In this document: piece after piece, positions 18,522 through 28,115 of the stretch | How the letters are laid out: every line of letters begins with the position of its first letter | How positions within the stretch are numbered: position 1 is the stretch's first letter | NCBI RefSeq assembly: GCF_010993745.1 | Contig: NZ_WOTN01000001.1 | Coordinates: forward strand, 2,483,235 to 2,547,234 | Direction of reading: 5' to 3' | DNA length: 64,000 bases | Source of the DNA: Fodinicola acaciae | GTDB lineage: Bacteria > Actinomycetota > Actinomycetes > Mycobacteriales > HKI-0501 | Made by a program: the position numbers and the translations under genes | The notes under the pieces: generated by a model | Database searches by the model: none | What the model saw: only the letters and a program-made list of their open reading frames with translations | What the model was told of the DNA's origin: nothing

Positions 18522-18756
18522 TGCGGAACTCCCTTTCTGCCGCCGCCAATAGGTCGTGGGACCGCTTCTGGTCGAGTGCGAGCTGTTCAAGGTCCTGAAA
18601 CTGTTTCCGGTATGGCTCTACTTCATGCGGTTTCTCGTGGTAAATCGCTCCGTTCGTACCGTCCTGGTAGACCGTTTGTGGCTCCGAGTTTTGCGGGAAC
18701 GAGAGGATGAGGAAGCCACCGAGCATCGCCGCATGGACGCCAGCACTAAACTGCAA
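18511..18756 (-). pseudogene. C-terminal remnant of XRE/DUF5753 regulator
   Basis: The 81 codons match only the last part of a DUF5753 domain: VLQFSAGVHAAMLGGF, LSFP, a VYQDGTNGAIYHEKP motif and a terminal helix QKRSHDLL. The HTH domain and the first two thirds of DUF5753 are missing. Upstream of about 18,756 the sequence belongs to an SNF2 gene on the other strand. It is therefore a 5'-deleted gene whose DUF397 partner survives. Confidence 0.75.
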
Positions 18757-18761
18757 GACGC

Positions 18762-20509
18762 GGCGACACGCTCACCGACGAGGAGATCGCCGCGCTTGTC
18801 GAGACGAAGGCCCCGCTGATCCGGCTGCGTGGGCAGTGGGTCGCCGTCGATCCCGACCAGCTCAAGCGTGGGCTGCAGTTTCTCAAGCGGGAGAACAGAA
18901 AGAAGCGGCAGACGAAGACAGCGGCCGAGATCCTCGCGCTGGCCGCCACCCATCCCGACGACATCGACACGCCGCTGCCGGTGACCGACGTACGGGCCGA
19001 CGGCTGGCTGGGCGACCTGCTGTCCGGCACAGCCGCCCAAACACTCGAAGAGGTCGATCTGCCGCCCAACTTCGAGGCGACGCTGCGGCCATACCAGAAG
19101 CGCGGCCTGTCGTGGCTGGCGTTCCTGTCCTCCCTCGGCCCGGGCGGTTGCCTGGCCGACGACATGGGGCTGGGCAAGACAGTGCAACTGCTGGCGCTGG
19201 AAGCCGTTTATCGAAGCCAAAATCCCGACGCCAAGCCAACCCTGTTGGTGTGCCCGATGTCGCTGGTCGGCAACTGGCAGCGCGAGGCGGCGAAATTCGC
19301 GCCGAGCCTGCGCGTGTACGCCCATCACGGCCGCGAGCGGCTCCGCGGCGACGCCCTCGCGGAAGGGCTGACCGAAACGGACCTGGTCGTCACGACGTAC
19401 GCGACCGCCGTTCGCGACATCGACGACCTGACCTCGTACGACTGGGAGCGGGTCGTGCTGGACGAGGCGCAGGCCATCAAAAACAGCCTGTCCCGGTCGG
19501 CGAAAGCGGCAAGGCAACTGCGCGCCGGTCATCGGGTCGCGCTCACCGGTACGCCGGTCGAAAACCGGCTCGCCGAGCTGTGGTCGATCATGGAATTCCT
19601 CAACCCGGGCATGCTCGGTTCGTCGGAGCTTTTCCGTACGCGCTATGCGATTCCGGTGGAACGTTATGGCCAGACCGCGCCGGCGCAACGACTGCGGACC
19701 GTCACTCGGCCATATATTCTGCGCCGGCTGAAGACCGACCCGGCGATCATCGACGACCTGCCGGAAAAGATCGAAATCAAGCAATATTGCCAGCTCACGA
19801 CCGAGCAGGCCTCGCTTTACCAGTCAGTCGTCGACGACATGATGGAGAAAATCGAGAACACCACGGGCATCGAGCGCCGCGGCAACGTACTTGCCGCGAT
19901 GGCCAAGCTCAAGCAGGTCTGCAACCATCCGGCCCAGCTGCTGCACGACCGATCCTCGGTCGGGCGCCGGTCCGGAAAGGTGATCCGACTCGAGGAAATC
20001 CTCGATGAGATCATCGCCGAGGGCGACAAGGTGCTGTGCTTCACCCAATACACCGAGTTCGCCGAGATGTTGCTGCCACATCTGTCCGCACGTTTCCGTA
20101 CGGACATCGCATACTTGCATGGTGGTACGCCGAAAAAGCGGCGCGACGACCTGGTGAGCAGGTTCCAGTCGCCGGACGGCCCGGCGATTTTCCTGCTGTC
20201 GCTCAAAGCCGGCGGCACCGGCCTCAACCTGACCGCCGCCAACCACGTTATCCACCTCGACCGATGGTGGAATCCCGCAGTGGAAAACCAGGCCACCGAC
20301 CGGGCTTTCCGGATCGGCCAGAAACGCAACGTACAGGTGCGCAAGTTCATCTGCACCGGCACGCTCGAAGAGAAGATCGACGACATGATCGAGGAAAGAA
20401 GGCGCTCGCCGACCTGGTGATCAGCGACGGCGAAGGCTGGCTGACCGAGCTGTCGACCCGCGAACTACGCAACCTCTTCACCCTCTCGGAAGGTGCCGTC
20501 GATGAGTGA
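18762..20509 (+). pseudogene. SNF2-family (HepA/RapA-type) helicase, 5'-truncated and frameshifted
   Basis: Homology starts abruptly at about 18,762 (GDTLTDEEIAALVE...RLRGQW), so roughly the first 400-500 residues of a normal 900-1000-aa protein are absent. The helicase core is present: DDMGLGKTVQ, VVTTYAT, DEAQAIKN, LTGTPVENR, and the C-terminal RWWNPAVENQATDRAFRIGQ. Near 20,393-20,400 (gaggaaagaa) one base appears missing. The frame in use stops at 20,418, whereas the expected tail (ALADLVISDGEGWLTELS ... LSEGAVDE) continues in another frame to 20,509. An internal start at 18,981 could still give a 479-aa product. It overlaps the SWIM gene by 8 bp, the usual actinobacterial pair. Confidence 0.8.
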
Positions 20510-21293
20510 CTGGTTCCCACCGCCGTCGCGCCCGCTGGCCGTGGAAGGCGGCATCAAGGCCCGCAGCGCACGCGGCGCGATCGGGCAGACCTGGTGGTCA
20601 TCGCGCTTTGTCGAGGTCCTGGAGGGAATAGGCCTCGGCAACCGGCTGCAGCGCGGGCGCAGCTATGCCCGGAAGGGGCAGGTGCTGTCACTGGAGGTCA
20701 GCGCCGGATCGGTCACCGCTCTCGTCCAAGGCAGCCGGCCCCGGCCCTACCGGACGCGCATCGGCATCACCGCGTACGGCAAGCGCGACTGGAGCGAACT
20801 GGAACGTACGCTGGCAAACAATGCCTGGTACGCGGCCAAAATGCTCGCCGGCGACATGCCCGAGGACATCGAGGACGTGTTCGCCGAGCTCGGCCTGTCG
20901 CTTTTCCCGGCGGATGCCGCGGAACTGTCGATGGACTGCTCATGCCCCGACTGGGAAGTGCCCTGCAAACACCTCGCCGCGGTTTTTTATCTGCTGGCCG
21001 AAGCCTTTGACGACGACCCGTTCCAGATCCTCGCGTGGCGCGGCCGCGCCCGAGAGGACCTCCTTGACAACCTCCGCGCCACCCGTACGTCCGGCCCGCC
21101 GGCCGCCGACGCCGACCGCCGCGGCACTCCCCTGTCCGAGTGTCTGGAGTCCTATTTCGCCCGCCAGTCCGACGTCGTCGTCGCTCCGGCCTCGCCTTCA
21201 CCCAGCCTCCTTGACGACCTGCCCCCTCTGACCGTCACCATCCGCAACCAGTCGCTCGTCGACCTCCTCCGGCCCGCGTACGTCGCGGACTAG
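20502..21293 (+). CDS. SWIM zinc-finger protein
   Basis: 263 residues from ATG 20502. The SWIM motif CSCPDWEVPCKH (CxCx6CxH) lies near residues 146-157, after an N-terminal domain typical of the family (SARGAIGQTWWSSRFVEVLE, GRSYARKGQV). SWIM proteins of this type are encoded next to SNF2 helicases and presumably work with them on DNA or chromatin-like substrates. Here the partner helicase is broken, so the gene may be orphaned. Its 3' end overlaps the convergent EcsC gene by 59 bp. Confidence 0.85.
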   Translation: MSDWFPPPSRPLAVEGGIKARSARGAIGQTWWSSRFVEVLEGIGLGNRLQRGRSYARKGQVLSLEVSAGSVTALVQGSRPRPYRTRIGITAYGKRDWSELERTLANNAWYAAKMLAGDMPEDIEDVFAELGLSLFPADAAELSMDCSCPDWEVPCKHLAAVFYLLAEAFDDDPFQILAWRGRAREDLLDNLRATRTSGPPAADADRRGTPLSECLESYFARQSDVVVAPASPSPSLLDDLPPLTVTIRNQSLVDLLRPAYVAD

Positions 21294-21987
21294 GATCGCC
21301 TGCGCCGCAGGATCCGGTGTCAGACAGGACGAGGGTGCCGAAGCGGGTTTTCGCGCGTTTGGCGACACGTCGGGTCGAGATGAGGTCGAACGCGCCGCCG
21401 ATGACTGCCCCGACAACAGGAACGATCTTGGTAGCGCTGGAGCTGGCGACTCGCGATGCGATCGCACCCGCGGACTTGCCTGCGGCCAACCGCGCGGCGC
21501 TGCGTCGAGCCGCCGCGGCTTGGACTCGCGGCAGGATCACGCCGGCCGCCTTCGTACCAGCGGTGACACCACTGCTTCGAGCGGTCGTGGTCTCCGTCGT
21601 GCCCCAGACACACTCCCCGACAGCTGCCCGTACGTCGGAGTCGGCCAGGTCATGACCGTAGACGTGAGCGATGGCGGCGGCAAGGCGCGCCTGCACCATG
21701 AGAGCGGCCGCAAGACCGACAGGCGCGCCCAAAGCGGCGGTCGCGATCCCTCCAACGCTGGTGACGGCCCCTTGGAGCGCGGCATGGCCGCTCTGCGTCA
21801 TCGTCAGCCGGTCGATCACCTGCTCCGCCGGAACGCCTCGCCGCACCAGCGGCGCGGCCAGCGCGACGGCCCCACGAAACGGACCCACACCGTCGATACC
21901 GATCTCGACGGCACGCCCCAACCACGACCGGAACACCCCGGCGACCGGCCCGGCCACCACCTCGCTGACTACACCAGCCACCACCAT
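21235..21987 (-). CDS. EcsC family protein
   Basis: About 250 residues. The central region has the hydrophobic small-residue-rich EcsC pattern: GHAALQGAVTSVGGIATAA, then GAPVGLAAALMVQARLAAAI, and later KIVPVVGAVIGGAFD. EcsC proteins are membrane-associated and of unknown biochemical role. The start is probably ATG 21987 (GTG 21990 also possible), 24 bp after the CsbD stop, so the two are likely cotranscribed. The last 30 residues are Arg/Gly-rich and overlap the SWIM gene, so the true C-terminus may be non-conserved. Confidence 0.75.
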   Translation of the reverse strand: MVVAGVVSEVVAGPVAGVFRSWLGRAVEIGIDGVGPFRGAVALAAPLVRRGVPAEQVIDRLTMTQSGHAALQGAVTSVGGIATAALGAPVGLAAALMVQARLAAAIAHVYGHDLADSDVRAAVGECVWGTTETTTARSSGVTAGTKAAGVILPRVQAAAARRSAARLAAGKSAGAIASRVASSSATKIVPVVGAVIGGAFDLISTRRVAKRAKTRFGTLVLSDTGSCGAGDPSPRRTRAGGGRRATGCGW

Positions 21988-22011
21988 CACCCCCTGGAAC
22001 GGTTGATGCGC

Positions 22012-22218
22012 CTACTGCTTGTCGCCGCCGGTCACACCGTCGACGAATCCGCTGACCTTCCCGGTCACGTTGTCCAGCGCGTCCTTGCCTTTGGCCTTGA
22101 GCTGCTGGCCCTGCCCTTCGGCCTCGGTGCGGCTGTCGCCGGTGACCTTTCCGAGCACCTCTTTGGCCTTTCCGGCCAGTTCTTCGGCCCGGTTGCCGAT
22201 GTTCTCTCCCAGACTCAT
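22012..22218 (-). CDS. CsbD family stress protein
   Basis: 68 residues from ATG 22218, with GGGGAG about 9 nt upstream. It shows the CsbD pattern: small, charged, helical and Cys-free (NRAEELAGKAKEVLGKVTG, then LKAKGKDALDNVTGKV). CsbD-like proteins are induced by general stress in many bacteria; the molecular function is unknown. It is upstream of and probably cotranscribed with ecsC. Confidence 0.85.
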   Translation of the reverse strand: MSLGENIGNRAEELAGKAKEVLGKVTGDSRTEAEGQGQQLKAKGKDALDNVTGKVSGFVDGVTGGDKQ

Positions 22219-22372
22219 GACGTGCACTCCCCTCGACTTTCGTTGGAGTCCGCTCTACGTGACACCTGCTCAGACACGCCCGCGCCGCCAACGTCACGGT
22301 CGGATCCATGTGTCAAAGGCCACGATCGATACCGCCCCGGCGCCGGGATCTGGCGTCAGACAGGATGGGTTG

Positions 22373-24646
22373 GTGGAGCAGGGGTCATTCGCGGAGTATC
22401 TGGCCGGGCTGGACGAGGCGGCACTGACAGAGGTGCTGCGGCGGCGTCCGGATGTACGGGCAGAGCCGGTGCCCAGGGGGTTCGTGCAGTTGGCCGAGCG
22501 GCTCAGCGGCCACGAATCGCTGGGCGCGGCGATGCGCGAGGTCGACCGGGACGCGGTGACCGTCAGCCGGGCTGTCGCGGCACTGGGCGGGAGCTCCAAA
22601 ACAGCAAGCGTGGCGCGGATGCTGGACGCACCCGAGGAAAGCGTACGGACATCGGTGGCCGAGCTGTGCGCTCGCGGCCTCGCCTGGACGCACGAGGGTG
22701 TGGTGTCACTGCCGGAGCCGCTGGCGGCGCACTGGTTGGCGGAGATCGGCGGTGGGCGGCCGGCGGCCACGATCGCGAAGACGGCGTACGCGGATGACCT
22801 GCGCGCGACGGTCGCGGCGCTCGGTGTCGACACCGATGGGCTGCGCAAGGTTGAGCTGGTGGACAGGCTGTCCGAAGCGCTGACGGATGTCCAGGCGCTG
22901 GCGAAGATCCTCGCGGCGCTGCCAAGATCGGCGCGCGACGTCCTCGACTCGATGCGGCACAACCAGGGCCGCGATTACTACTTCTACGGTGCCGGCATCG
23001 ACAAGCGGATCCAACCGCTGCGGGAGGCCGGCCTGGTCATCAAGCTCAACCACGGATGGGAGCTGCCGCAGGAGGTCGCGGCCACGGCCTGGCTGGCCGA
23101 CCAGGGTACGGCGTTGACCGGGCGGCCGGACATTCCGGTCGCGGCGACCTCGCCATCGCCGGTGCACACCACCGCGGTGCGTACGGTGACCGGCCTGTTG
23201 GACGACGCCCGGTCGCGGCCGATCGCCGCGTTGAAGAAAGGCGGCGTGGGTGCGCGGGAGCGGTCGCGGCTGGCGGCGCAGCTCGCTGTCGACACCGAAG
23301 TCGTCTCACTCGCCATCGACGTCAGCTACGCCGCCGGCCTGCTCGGGCGAGCGGACAGCGGGTACGCGCCGACCGAGGCGTACGCCCAATGGCGCGACGC
23401 CGAGCCCGCGCGGCAGTGGGCCGAGCTGGTGATCGCCTGGTTCACCCTGGAGCTCGCGCCGACCAGCCGCGAGACGCAGGACGACAAGGAGTGTCCGCCA
23501 CCGCTGCCCCTCGCGTCCGGAGCAGGCATGATGCGGCGGGCACTGCTGCGCGCCGCGGCCGGCGGACGGTCGGTCACGGCGGCTGGCCGGCAGATCGACT
23601 GGTTCTGTCCACTTCACGGCTATGACGCCGGACAGTCGCGGCAAAAACTCGCCGCAGCCGTACGCGAGGGCGAAGTGCTCGGCATCATCGCCGCCGACAC
23701 GTTGACCGATGGCGGCGAGCAGCTGGTCGCCACCAAGGACGCGCCAGAGCAGCTGGCCGGTCGGGTCGCGGCGGCGTTTCCGGACGCGGCGTGCAAGGTC
23801 ATCCCGCAGTCGGACCTCACCGCCGTCGTGTCCGGCCAGCCGAGCCTGGCGGTTTCCCGACTGCTGACCGCCGCCGCCGTACGCGAAACCCATGGCGCGG
23901 CAAGCATCTGGCGTTTCAGCGCCGACAGCGTACGAGCGGCCCTGGACGCCGGCTGGACCTCGGACGACCTGCGTGCACAGCTCGCCGCGATCGCCGACCG
24001 GCCGCTGCCGCAACCGCTGGACTACCTCATCGCCGACGTCGGGCGGCAGCACGGCCACGTGCGGGTCCGCAGCGTACGCTCGTGCGTCATCGCGGACGAG
24101 GCGACAGCGGCCGAAATGCTGCACACCCGCAAACTGGCCAAGCTTCAGCTGGCGCTGCTCTCTCCCACCGTGCTCGCCAGCACCGCCGAACCCGATGACG
24201 TGCTGACCGTGCTCCGGGCCGCCGGTTTCGCGCCAGTTGCCGAAGACGCCACCGGCGCCGTCATCGTCCAGCGCCCGGACGACCAGGAGGCTGCCGGAAA
24301 GGCAAGCAGGACAGCAATTCCCGGCCGCGCGCGGGTCGAGGCCACCGAGCTCGCCGCGCGACTGCTGGCTGACCCGCACGGCGCGAACTCCGCGACCACC
24401 GACACCTACCGGCAGCTGGCCAACCTCAACTCACAGCTCACCGAGGCAGAGCTCATCCTGTTGGCCGACGCGCTCGACGAGAAACACGACATCCTGATCA
24501 GCTATCGCGACAAGAACGGCACTCGCAGCTGGCGGGAAATCCAACCACTCCAACTGTACGGCCGCTGGCTGACCGCCTGGTGTCACCTCCGCAACGGAGA
24601 ACGCGACTTCACCGTCGCCAACATCGGTTCGGTCGCGCCAGCCTGA
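22373..24646 (+). CDS. Helicase-associated-domain protein (XPB/Ssl2-like N-terminal domain family)
   Basis: 757 residues from GTG 22373, with AGGATGGG just upstream. It belongs to the actinobacterial family annotated as helicase-C-3/XPB-Ssl2-like. Winged-helix segments come first (SVRTSVAELCARGLAW, LREAGLVIKL), a long middle follows, and the C-terminal domain includes DNALRHRI-type and ISYRDKNGTRSWREI motifs, the latter a WYL-like strand set. No Walker motifs are present, so it is not itself a helicase. In many actinobacteria the gene lies upstream of the XPB helicase gene; that partner is not here. Likely role: DNA repair or transcription-coupled processes (inferred). Confidence 0.75.
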   Translation: MEQGSFAEYLAGLDEAALTEVLRRRPDVRAEPVPRGFVQLAERLSGHESLGAAMREVDRDAVTVSRAVAALGGSSKTASVARMLDAPEESVRTSVAELCARGLAWTHEGVVSLPEPLAAHWLAEIGGGRPAATIAKTAYADDLRATVAALGVDTDGLRKVELVDRLSEALTDVQALAKILAALPRSARDVLDSMRHNQGRDYYFYGAGIDKRIQPLREAGLVIKLNHGWELPQEVAATAWLADQGTALTGRPDIPVAATSPSPVHTTAVRTVTGLLDDARSRPIAALKKGGVGARERSRLAAQLAVDTEVVSLAIDVSYAAGLLGRADSGYAPTEAYAQWRDAEPARQWAELVIAWFTLELAPTSRETQDDKECPPPLPLASGAGMMRRALLRAAAGGRSVTAAGRQIDWFCPLHGYDAGQSRQKLAAAVREGEVLGIIAADTLTDGGEQLVATKDAPEQLAGRVAAAFPDAACKVIPQSDLTAVVSGQPSLAVSRLLTAAAVRETHGAASIWRFSADSVRAALDAGWTSDDLRAQLAAIADRPLPQPLDYLIADVGRQHGHVRVRSVRSCVIADEATAAEMLHTRKLAKLQLALLSPTVLASTAEPDDVLTVLRAAGFAPVAEDATGAVIVQRPDDQEAAGKASRTAIPGRARVEATELAARLLADPHGANSATTDTYRQLANLNSQLTEAELILLADALDEKHDILISYRDKNGTRSWREIQPLQLYGRWLTAWCHLRNGERDFTVANIGSVAPA

Positions 24647-24656
24647 CATCCACCGA

Positions 24657-25505
24657 TTAGGCGGCCGGTGAGTGGCTGAGGATGGAGGTGAGGAGGGTGG
24701 TGGCGTCGTGTAAGGCGGAGAGGGAGATGCCGGTGGGGATGTCGCGGGAGTCGAGGTGGCGCACCAAAGTCGCCGTGTCGAGGTTGCCGGCGGCGCCTGG
24801 GGCGAAGGGGCAGCCGCCGAGGCCGCCGAGAGAGCTGTCGAGGCCGACGATGCCGAGGCCGGCGACCGCATCGACACTGTCGAGGGCTTGGCCGGCGGTG
24901 TTGTGCAGGTGCAAGGAAAGCTCGACATCAGGGTACGCGGAGCGGACGGCGTCGACGGAGCGGCGGACGTGGTCCGGAGTGGCGGTGCCGAGGGTGTCGG
25001 CGAGGCTGATTCGGCGCAGGCCGGCGGAAAACAGGCGGCCGACGACCCAGAGGAGGCGCGCGGCTGACAGCACGCCGTCGTACGGGCAGACAAATGCCGT
25101 CGACACCGCGCCGACCAGGTCAATGCCGGGCAGAGAGGCGACCGCTTCGTCGATCTCGTCGAGCGCTTTTTCGGTGGTACGTCCGGCGTTCGCCGCACTG
25201 TGACCTTCGCTTGCGGACACCACGAGCCGCAGCTCGTCCAGCTGGCAATCTCTGGCGCGCAAGGCACCGCGTAGATTCAAGGCGATGCCACTGATCCGTG
25301 TGCCAGGCCGCCGACCAAGCGCGGAAAGCAAGGACTCGGCGTCGGCCATCTGTGGCACGCGATGTCTCGACACAAATGACACAGCCTCGATTTCGCGTAC
25401 GCCGGCGTCCACAAGTGCGTCGAAGATCCGCACTTTGTCCACAGTGGACACGATGACCGGCTCGTCCTGCAGGCCGTCGCGCAGCACGACGTCGGTGATC
25501 CTCAC
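24657..25505 (-). CDS. Hydroxymethylglutaryl-CoA lyase-family protein
   Basis: 282 residues, the normal length. HMGL-like TIM barrel: VVLRDGLQDEP at 6-16 (catalytic Arg/Asp), EAVSFVSRHRVPQM, LADTLGTATPDHV, LHLHNTAGQAL (metal-binding HxH) and the glycine-rich active-site loop GLGGCPFAPGAAGN with its Cys. It cleaves a 3-hydroxy-3-methyl acyl-CoA (HMG-CoA or a citramalyl-like CoA) to acetyl-CoA plus a ketoacid. Its ATG overlaps the CoA-transferase stop by 4 bp. It is the last gene of the MFS–CoA-transferase–lyase operon. Confidence 0.88.
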   Translation of the reverse strand: MRITDVVLRDGLQDEPVIVSTVDKVRIFDALVDAGVREIEAVSFVSRHRVPQMADAESLLSALGRRPGTRISGIALNLRGALRARDCQLDELRLVVSASEGHSAANAGRTTEKALDEIDEAVASLPGIDLVGAVSTAFVCPYDGVLSAARLLWVVGRLFSAGLRRISLADTLGTATPDHVRRSVDAVRSAYPDVELSLHLHNTAGQALDSVDAVAGLGIVGLDSSLGGLGGCPFAPGAAGNLDTATLVRHLDSRDIPTGISLSALHDATTLLTSILSHSPAA

Positions 25506-26707
25506 GAAATCACTCCTTCCGCACGCAGATCGGCCAGCTCGTCGGCTGAAACGTCAAGCAGGTCGCGGAAAACCTCGTCGTTGTGCGCACCGAGCTCCGG
25601 CCCCGGCCACCGCATCCGCCCTGGCGCGGCCGGAATTTTTGGCACCACGCCAGGAAAGCGTACGGGCCGGGACGAGCCGTCGACCTCGACCTCGTGGGTC
25701 ACGAGCATGCCGCGCGCCTGGAAGTGCGGGTCGGCGGCGATCGCGCTGGCGTCGTTGACCGGACCGGCCGGCACGCCCGCTTGTGTCAACACGTCGAGGA
25801 CCTCCTCGACTCGGTGATCAGCGGTCCAACCAGCGATGATCGCGTTCAGCTCGTCGGAACGCCGGCCGCGGCCTGGACCGTCGGCCAGATCAGGATCGTC
25901 GGCCAGGTCGGGCCGGCCGATGGCGCGCATCAGCCGAGCGAAAACGGCGTTCGCGTTGCCGCCGATCACCACCCAATGGCCCTCCTTGCAAGGAAAAACG
26001 CCGGAAGGTGCCACACCCGGCAGGTTGCCGCCGGTACGCTCACGCACGACGCCGTAAGCGTCATAGTCCGGCACCAACGACTCCATCAGCGAGAAAACCG
26101 CCTCATACAAGGCAACGTCGACGATCGGCACGGCCTGCCTGTTGCGAACGCGTGCCAACATCGCCATCAGCGCGCCGATCACCGCGTAGAGACCGGCGAC
26201 CTCGTCACCGATGCTGGTCGCCGACCGCGACGGTGGACTGGCCGGATCGCCGGTGACGTAACGCAAACCGCCAAAGGCCTCGGCGACGCCGCCGAACCCG
26301 GCCCGATCCGCGTACGGACCGGTCTGGCCATAGCCGGAGATCCGCACCAGCACGAGCTCCGGATTGACGGCCTGCAGCTGCGTCGGCCCGAGGTTCCACC
26401 GCTCCAGCGTGCCGGGACGGAAGTTTTCCAGCACCACATCGCATTTGGCGACCAGCTTACGGATCAGCCGCTGCCCGGCGGACTTGCGCAGGTCGAGCGT
26501 CACCGATCTCTTGTTGCGTCCGATCGTGCGCCACAGCATCGACGTGCCGCCGCGCAGCGACCGCCAGCCGCGCAGCTCGTCGCCACCACCAGGTCGCTCG
26601 ACTTTGATCACATCGGCACCGAAATCCGCGAAGACCCGGCCGGCGAACGGGGCGGCGATGAAGTTTCCCAGCTCCAGCACACGGATGCCGTCGAGCGGAC
26701 CGGTCAT
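25502..26707 (-). CDS. CaiB/BaiF family III CoA-transferase
   Basis: 401 residues. Begins MTGPLDGIRVLELGNFIAAP, then FADFGADVIKVERPGGGDE, NKRSVTLDLR, GYGQTGPYADRAG and, late in the protein, GVPAGPVNDAS, all standard family III signatures. The catalytic Asp lies in the segment after GYGQTGPY. It moves CoA from succinyl-CoA or acetyl-CoA to an organic acid. In this operon it would activate the acid imported by the MFS protein for cleavage by the lyase. It overlaps both neighbours by 4 bp. Confidence 0.88.
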   Translation of the reverse strand: MTGPLDGIRVLELGNFIAAPFAGRVFADFGADVIKVERPGGGDELRGWRSLRGGTSMLWRTIGRNKRSVTLDLRKSAGQRLIRKLVAKCDVVLENFRPGTLERWNLGPTQLQAVNPELVLVRISGYGQTGPYADRAGFGGVAEAFGGLRYVTGDPASPPSRSATSIGDEVAGLYAVIGALMAMLARVRNRQAVPIVDVALYEAVFSLMESLVPDYDAYGVVRERTGGNLPGVAPSGVFPCKEGHWVVIGGNANAVFARLMRAIGRPDLADDPDLADGPGRGRRSDELNAIIAGWTADHRVEEVLDVLTQAGVPAGPVNDASAIAADPHFQARGMLVTHEVEVDGSSRPVRFPGVVPKIPAAPGRMRWPGPELGAHNDEVFRDLLDVSADELADLRAEGVIS

Positions 26708-28068
26708 CGCGCGTTCACGGTTTCCAGCGCCCGACCGGTCGTACGCGGCCCGAACAAGCCGACCACCAGCGACACCAGCACCATCGCCGTGGCGACGATG
26801 ATGAACATCGCGCCGGCGCCGGCCGCGTGCAGCACCGGCACCAGGATGAACGGCATCGCGGCCGTGCTCAGCCGCGACAGCGCGTATGTGCCACTCGATG
26901 CGGTGGATCGCAGTGCTGTCGGGAAAATCTCGGCTTGGTAGATGTGGAACGCGTTCGAGAAGACATTGCTGACGACCGTGTAGAGGAAGCCGAACATGAG
27001 CACCAGGACGGCCGATCCGGAATAGCCGAAGGCGAGCCCGAAGGCGCCCATGGCGAGCACGGCGACCGTCACCAGATACTTCCGCTCAAACCTTTCCACC
27101 AGCGGCAACGAAATCAGCGACCCGATCGGATAGCCGAGGAAGGTCAGCGCGCTGAACAGCAGCGACTGGACGATCGGATAGCCCTTGGCGGCGAGTACGA
27201 GCGGCACGAGCGTGCCAAAGCCGTAATAGCCGAATGTCTGCAGCAGGTGGAAAACGGTCATCATCCAGGTGCGGCGTGCGTACGGTGGGCGGAAAAGCAC
27301 GCCGATCCGCTGGTCGCCAGCTGGCGTGGCCGGCTCGTCGGCGACCGGCTTCGCCAGCTCGGCACCGGTCGCGCGAGCCTCGTTTTCGAAGCGTTCGGCG
27401 ACTTTCTCGGCCTCGGCCGTGCGCCCGACCGACTCCAGCCAGCGCGGCGACTCCGGCAGTGAGCTGCGCAGGAACAGTACGATCACCGCGCCCACTGCGC
27501 CGAAGACAAACATCCACCGCCAACCGGCGATGCCGAGAGGCTCAAGCGGCACCAGGCCGCGCGCCAGGAATCCGGCCGCCGGCACGCCGAGAAAGCCAAA
27601 CGTGTAGGCCCAGGCGATGTACGCGCCGCGGCGGCGAGCCGGCAGCAGGTCACTGAGATAGGTGTCGGCGAGCGGCGGCTCGGCGCCGATGCCAATGCCG
27701 GCAAGGAAACGGGTGACGACCAGCATCGCCGGACCCGGGCTGAAGGCGCCGACAAAGGAAAACAGCGAATAGATGCCGAGGTTGAGCAGAAACGCGCGGC
27801 GCCGGCCGAGCCGGTCGCCGAGCCGGCCGAGGATCAGCGCTCCGAGGAACATGCCGATGAACGCCGAGGCCAGCAGGATCGGAGTTTCGGCTTTGCTGAG
27901 GTGAAACTCCTCGACCAGGACGCTGCTCAGCACACCGGCCAGAAACACCTCGTACAAATCGAAGAACAGGCCGAGCCCGACGGCGACGGTGGCGAGTCTG
28001 TGCGTACGGCCGATCGGAAGGCGGTTCATCCGGGCCGCGATCGTCGGCTTGACCACGCTGGAAGTCAT
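26704..28068 (-). CDS. MFS organic-acid transporter (metabolite:H+ symporter type)
   Basis: 454 residues from ATG 28068, with AGGTGG 6 nt upstream. Twelve hydrophobic segments. The loop 2-3 motif GRLGDRLGRRRAF and the loop 5 region (IGIGAEPPLADTYLSDLLP) resemble the sugar/aromatic-acid and niacin/benzoate symporter families. It is the first gene of the operon with a CoA-transferase and an HMG-CoA-lyase-like enzyme, diverging from an IclR regulator. It probably imports the organic acid that those enzymes activate and split. Confidence 0.85.
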   Translation of the reverse strand: MTSSVVKPTIAARMNRLPIGRTHRLATVAVGLGLFFDLYEVFLAGVLSSVLVEEFHLSKAETPILLASAFIGMFLGALILGRLGDRLGRRRAFLLNLGIYSLFSFVGAFSPGPAMLVVTRFLAGIGIGAEPPLADTYLSDLLPARRRGAYIAWAYTFGFLGVPAAGFLARGLVPLEPLGIAGWRWMFVFGAVGAVIVLFLRSSLPESPRWLESVGRTAEAEKVAERFENEARATGAELAKPVADEPATPAGDQRIGVLFRPPYARRTWMMTVFHLLQTFGYYGFGTLVPLVLAAKGYPIVQSLLFSALTFLGYPIGSLISLPLVERFERKYLVTVAVLAMGAFGLAFGYSGSAVLVLMFGFLYTVVSNVFSNAFHIYQAEIFPTALRSTASSGTYALSRLSTAAMPFILVPVLHAAGAGAMFIIVATAMVLVSLVVGLFGPRTTGRALETVNAR

Positions 28069-28084
28069 CTGCCACCACCTTGAC

Positions 28085-28111
28085 TTTCCAAATAATGGGA
28101 AATACATTCCA
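28085..28111. promoter_or_regulatory. Candidate IclR operator between transporter operon and IclR gene
   Basis: TGGGAAATACATTCCA at 28096-28111 is close to the classical IclR site (TGGAAATnATTTCCA). An overlapping inverted repeat TTTCC-N8-GGAAA covers 28085-28102. The pair sits in the 47-bp divergent gap, where bound regulator would control both directions. Confidence 0.55.
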
Positions 28112-28115
28112 CTAT

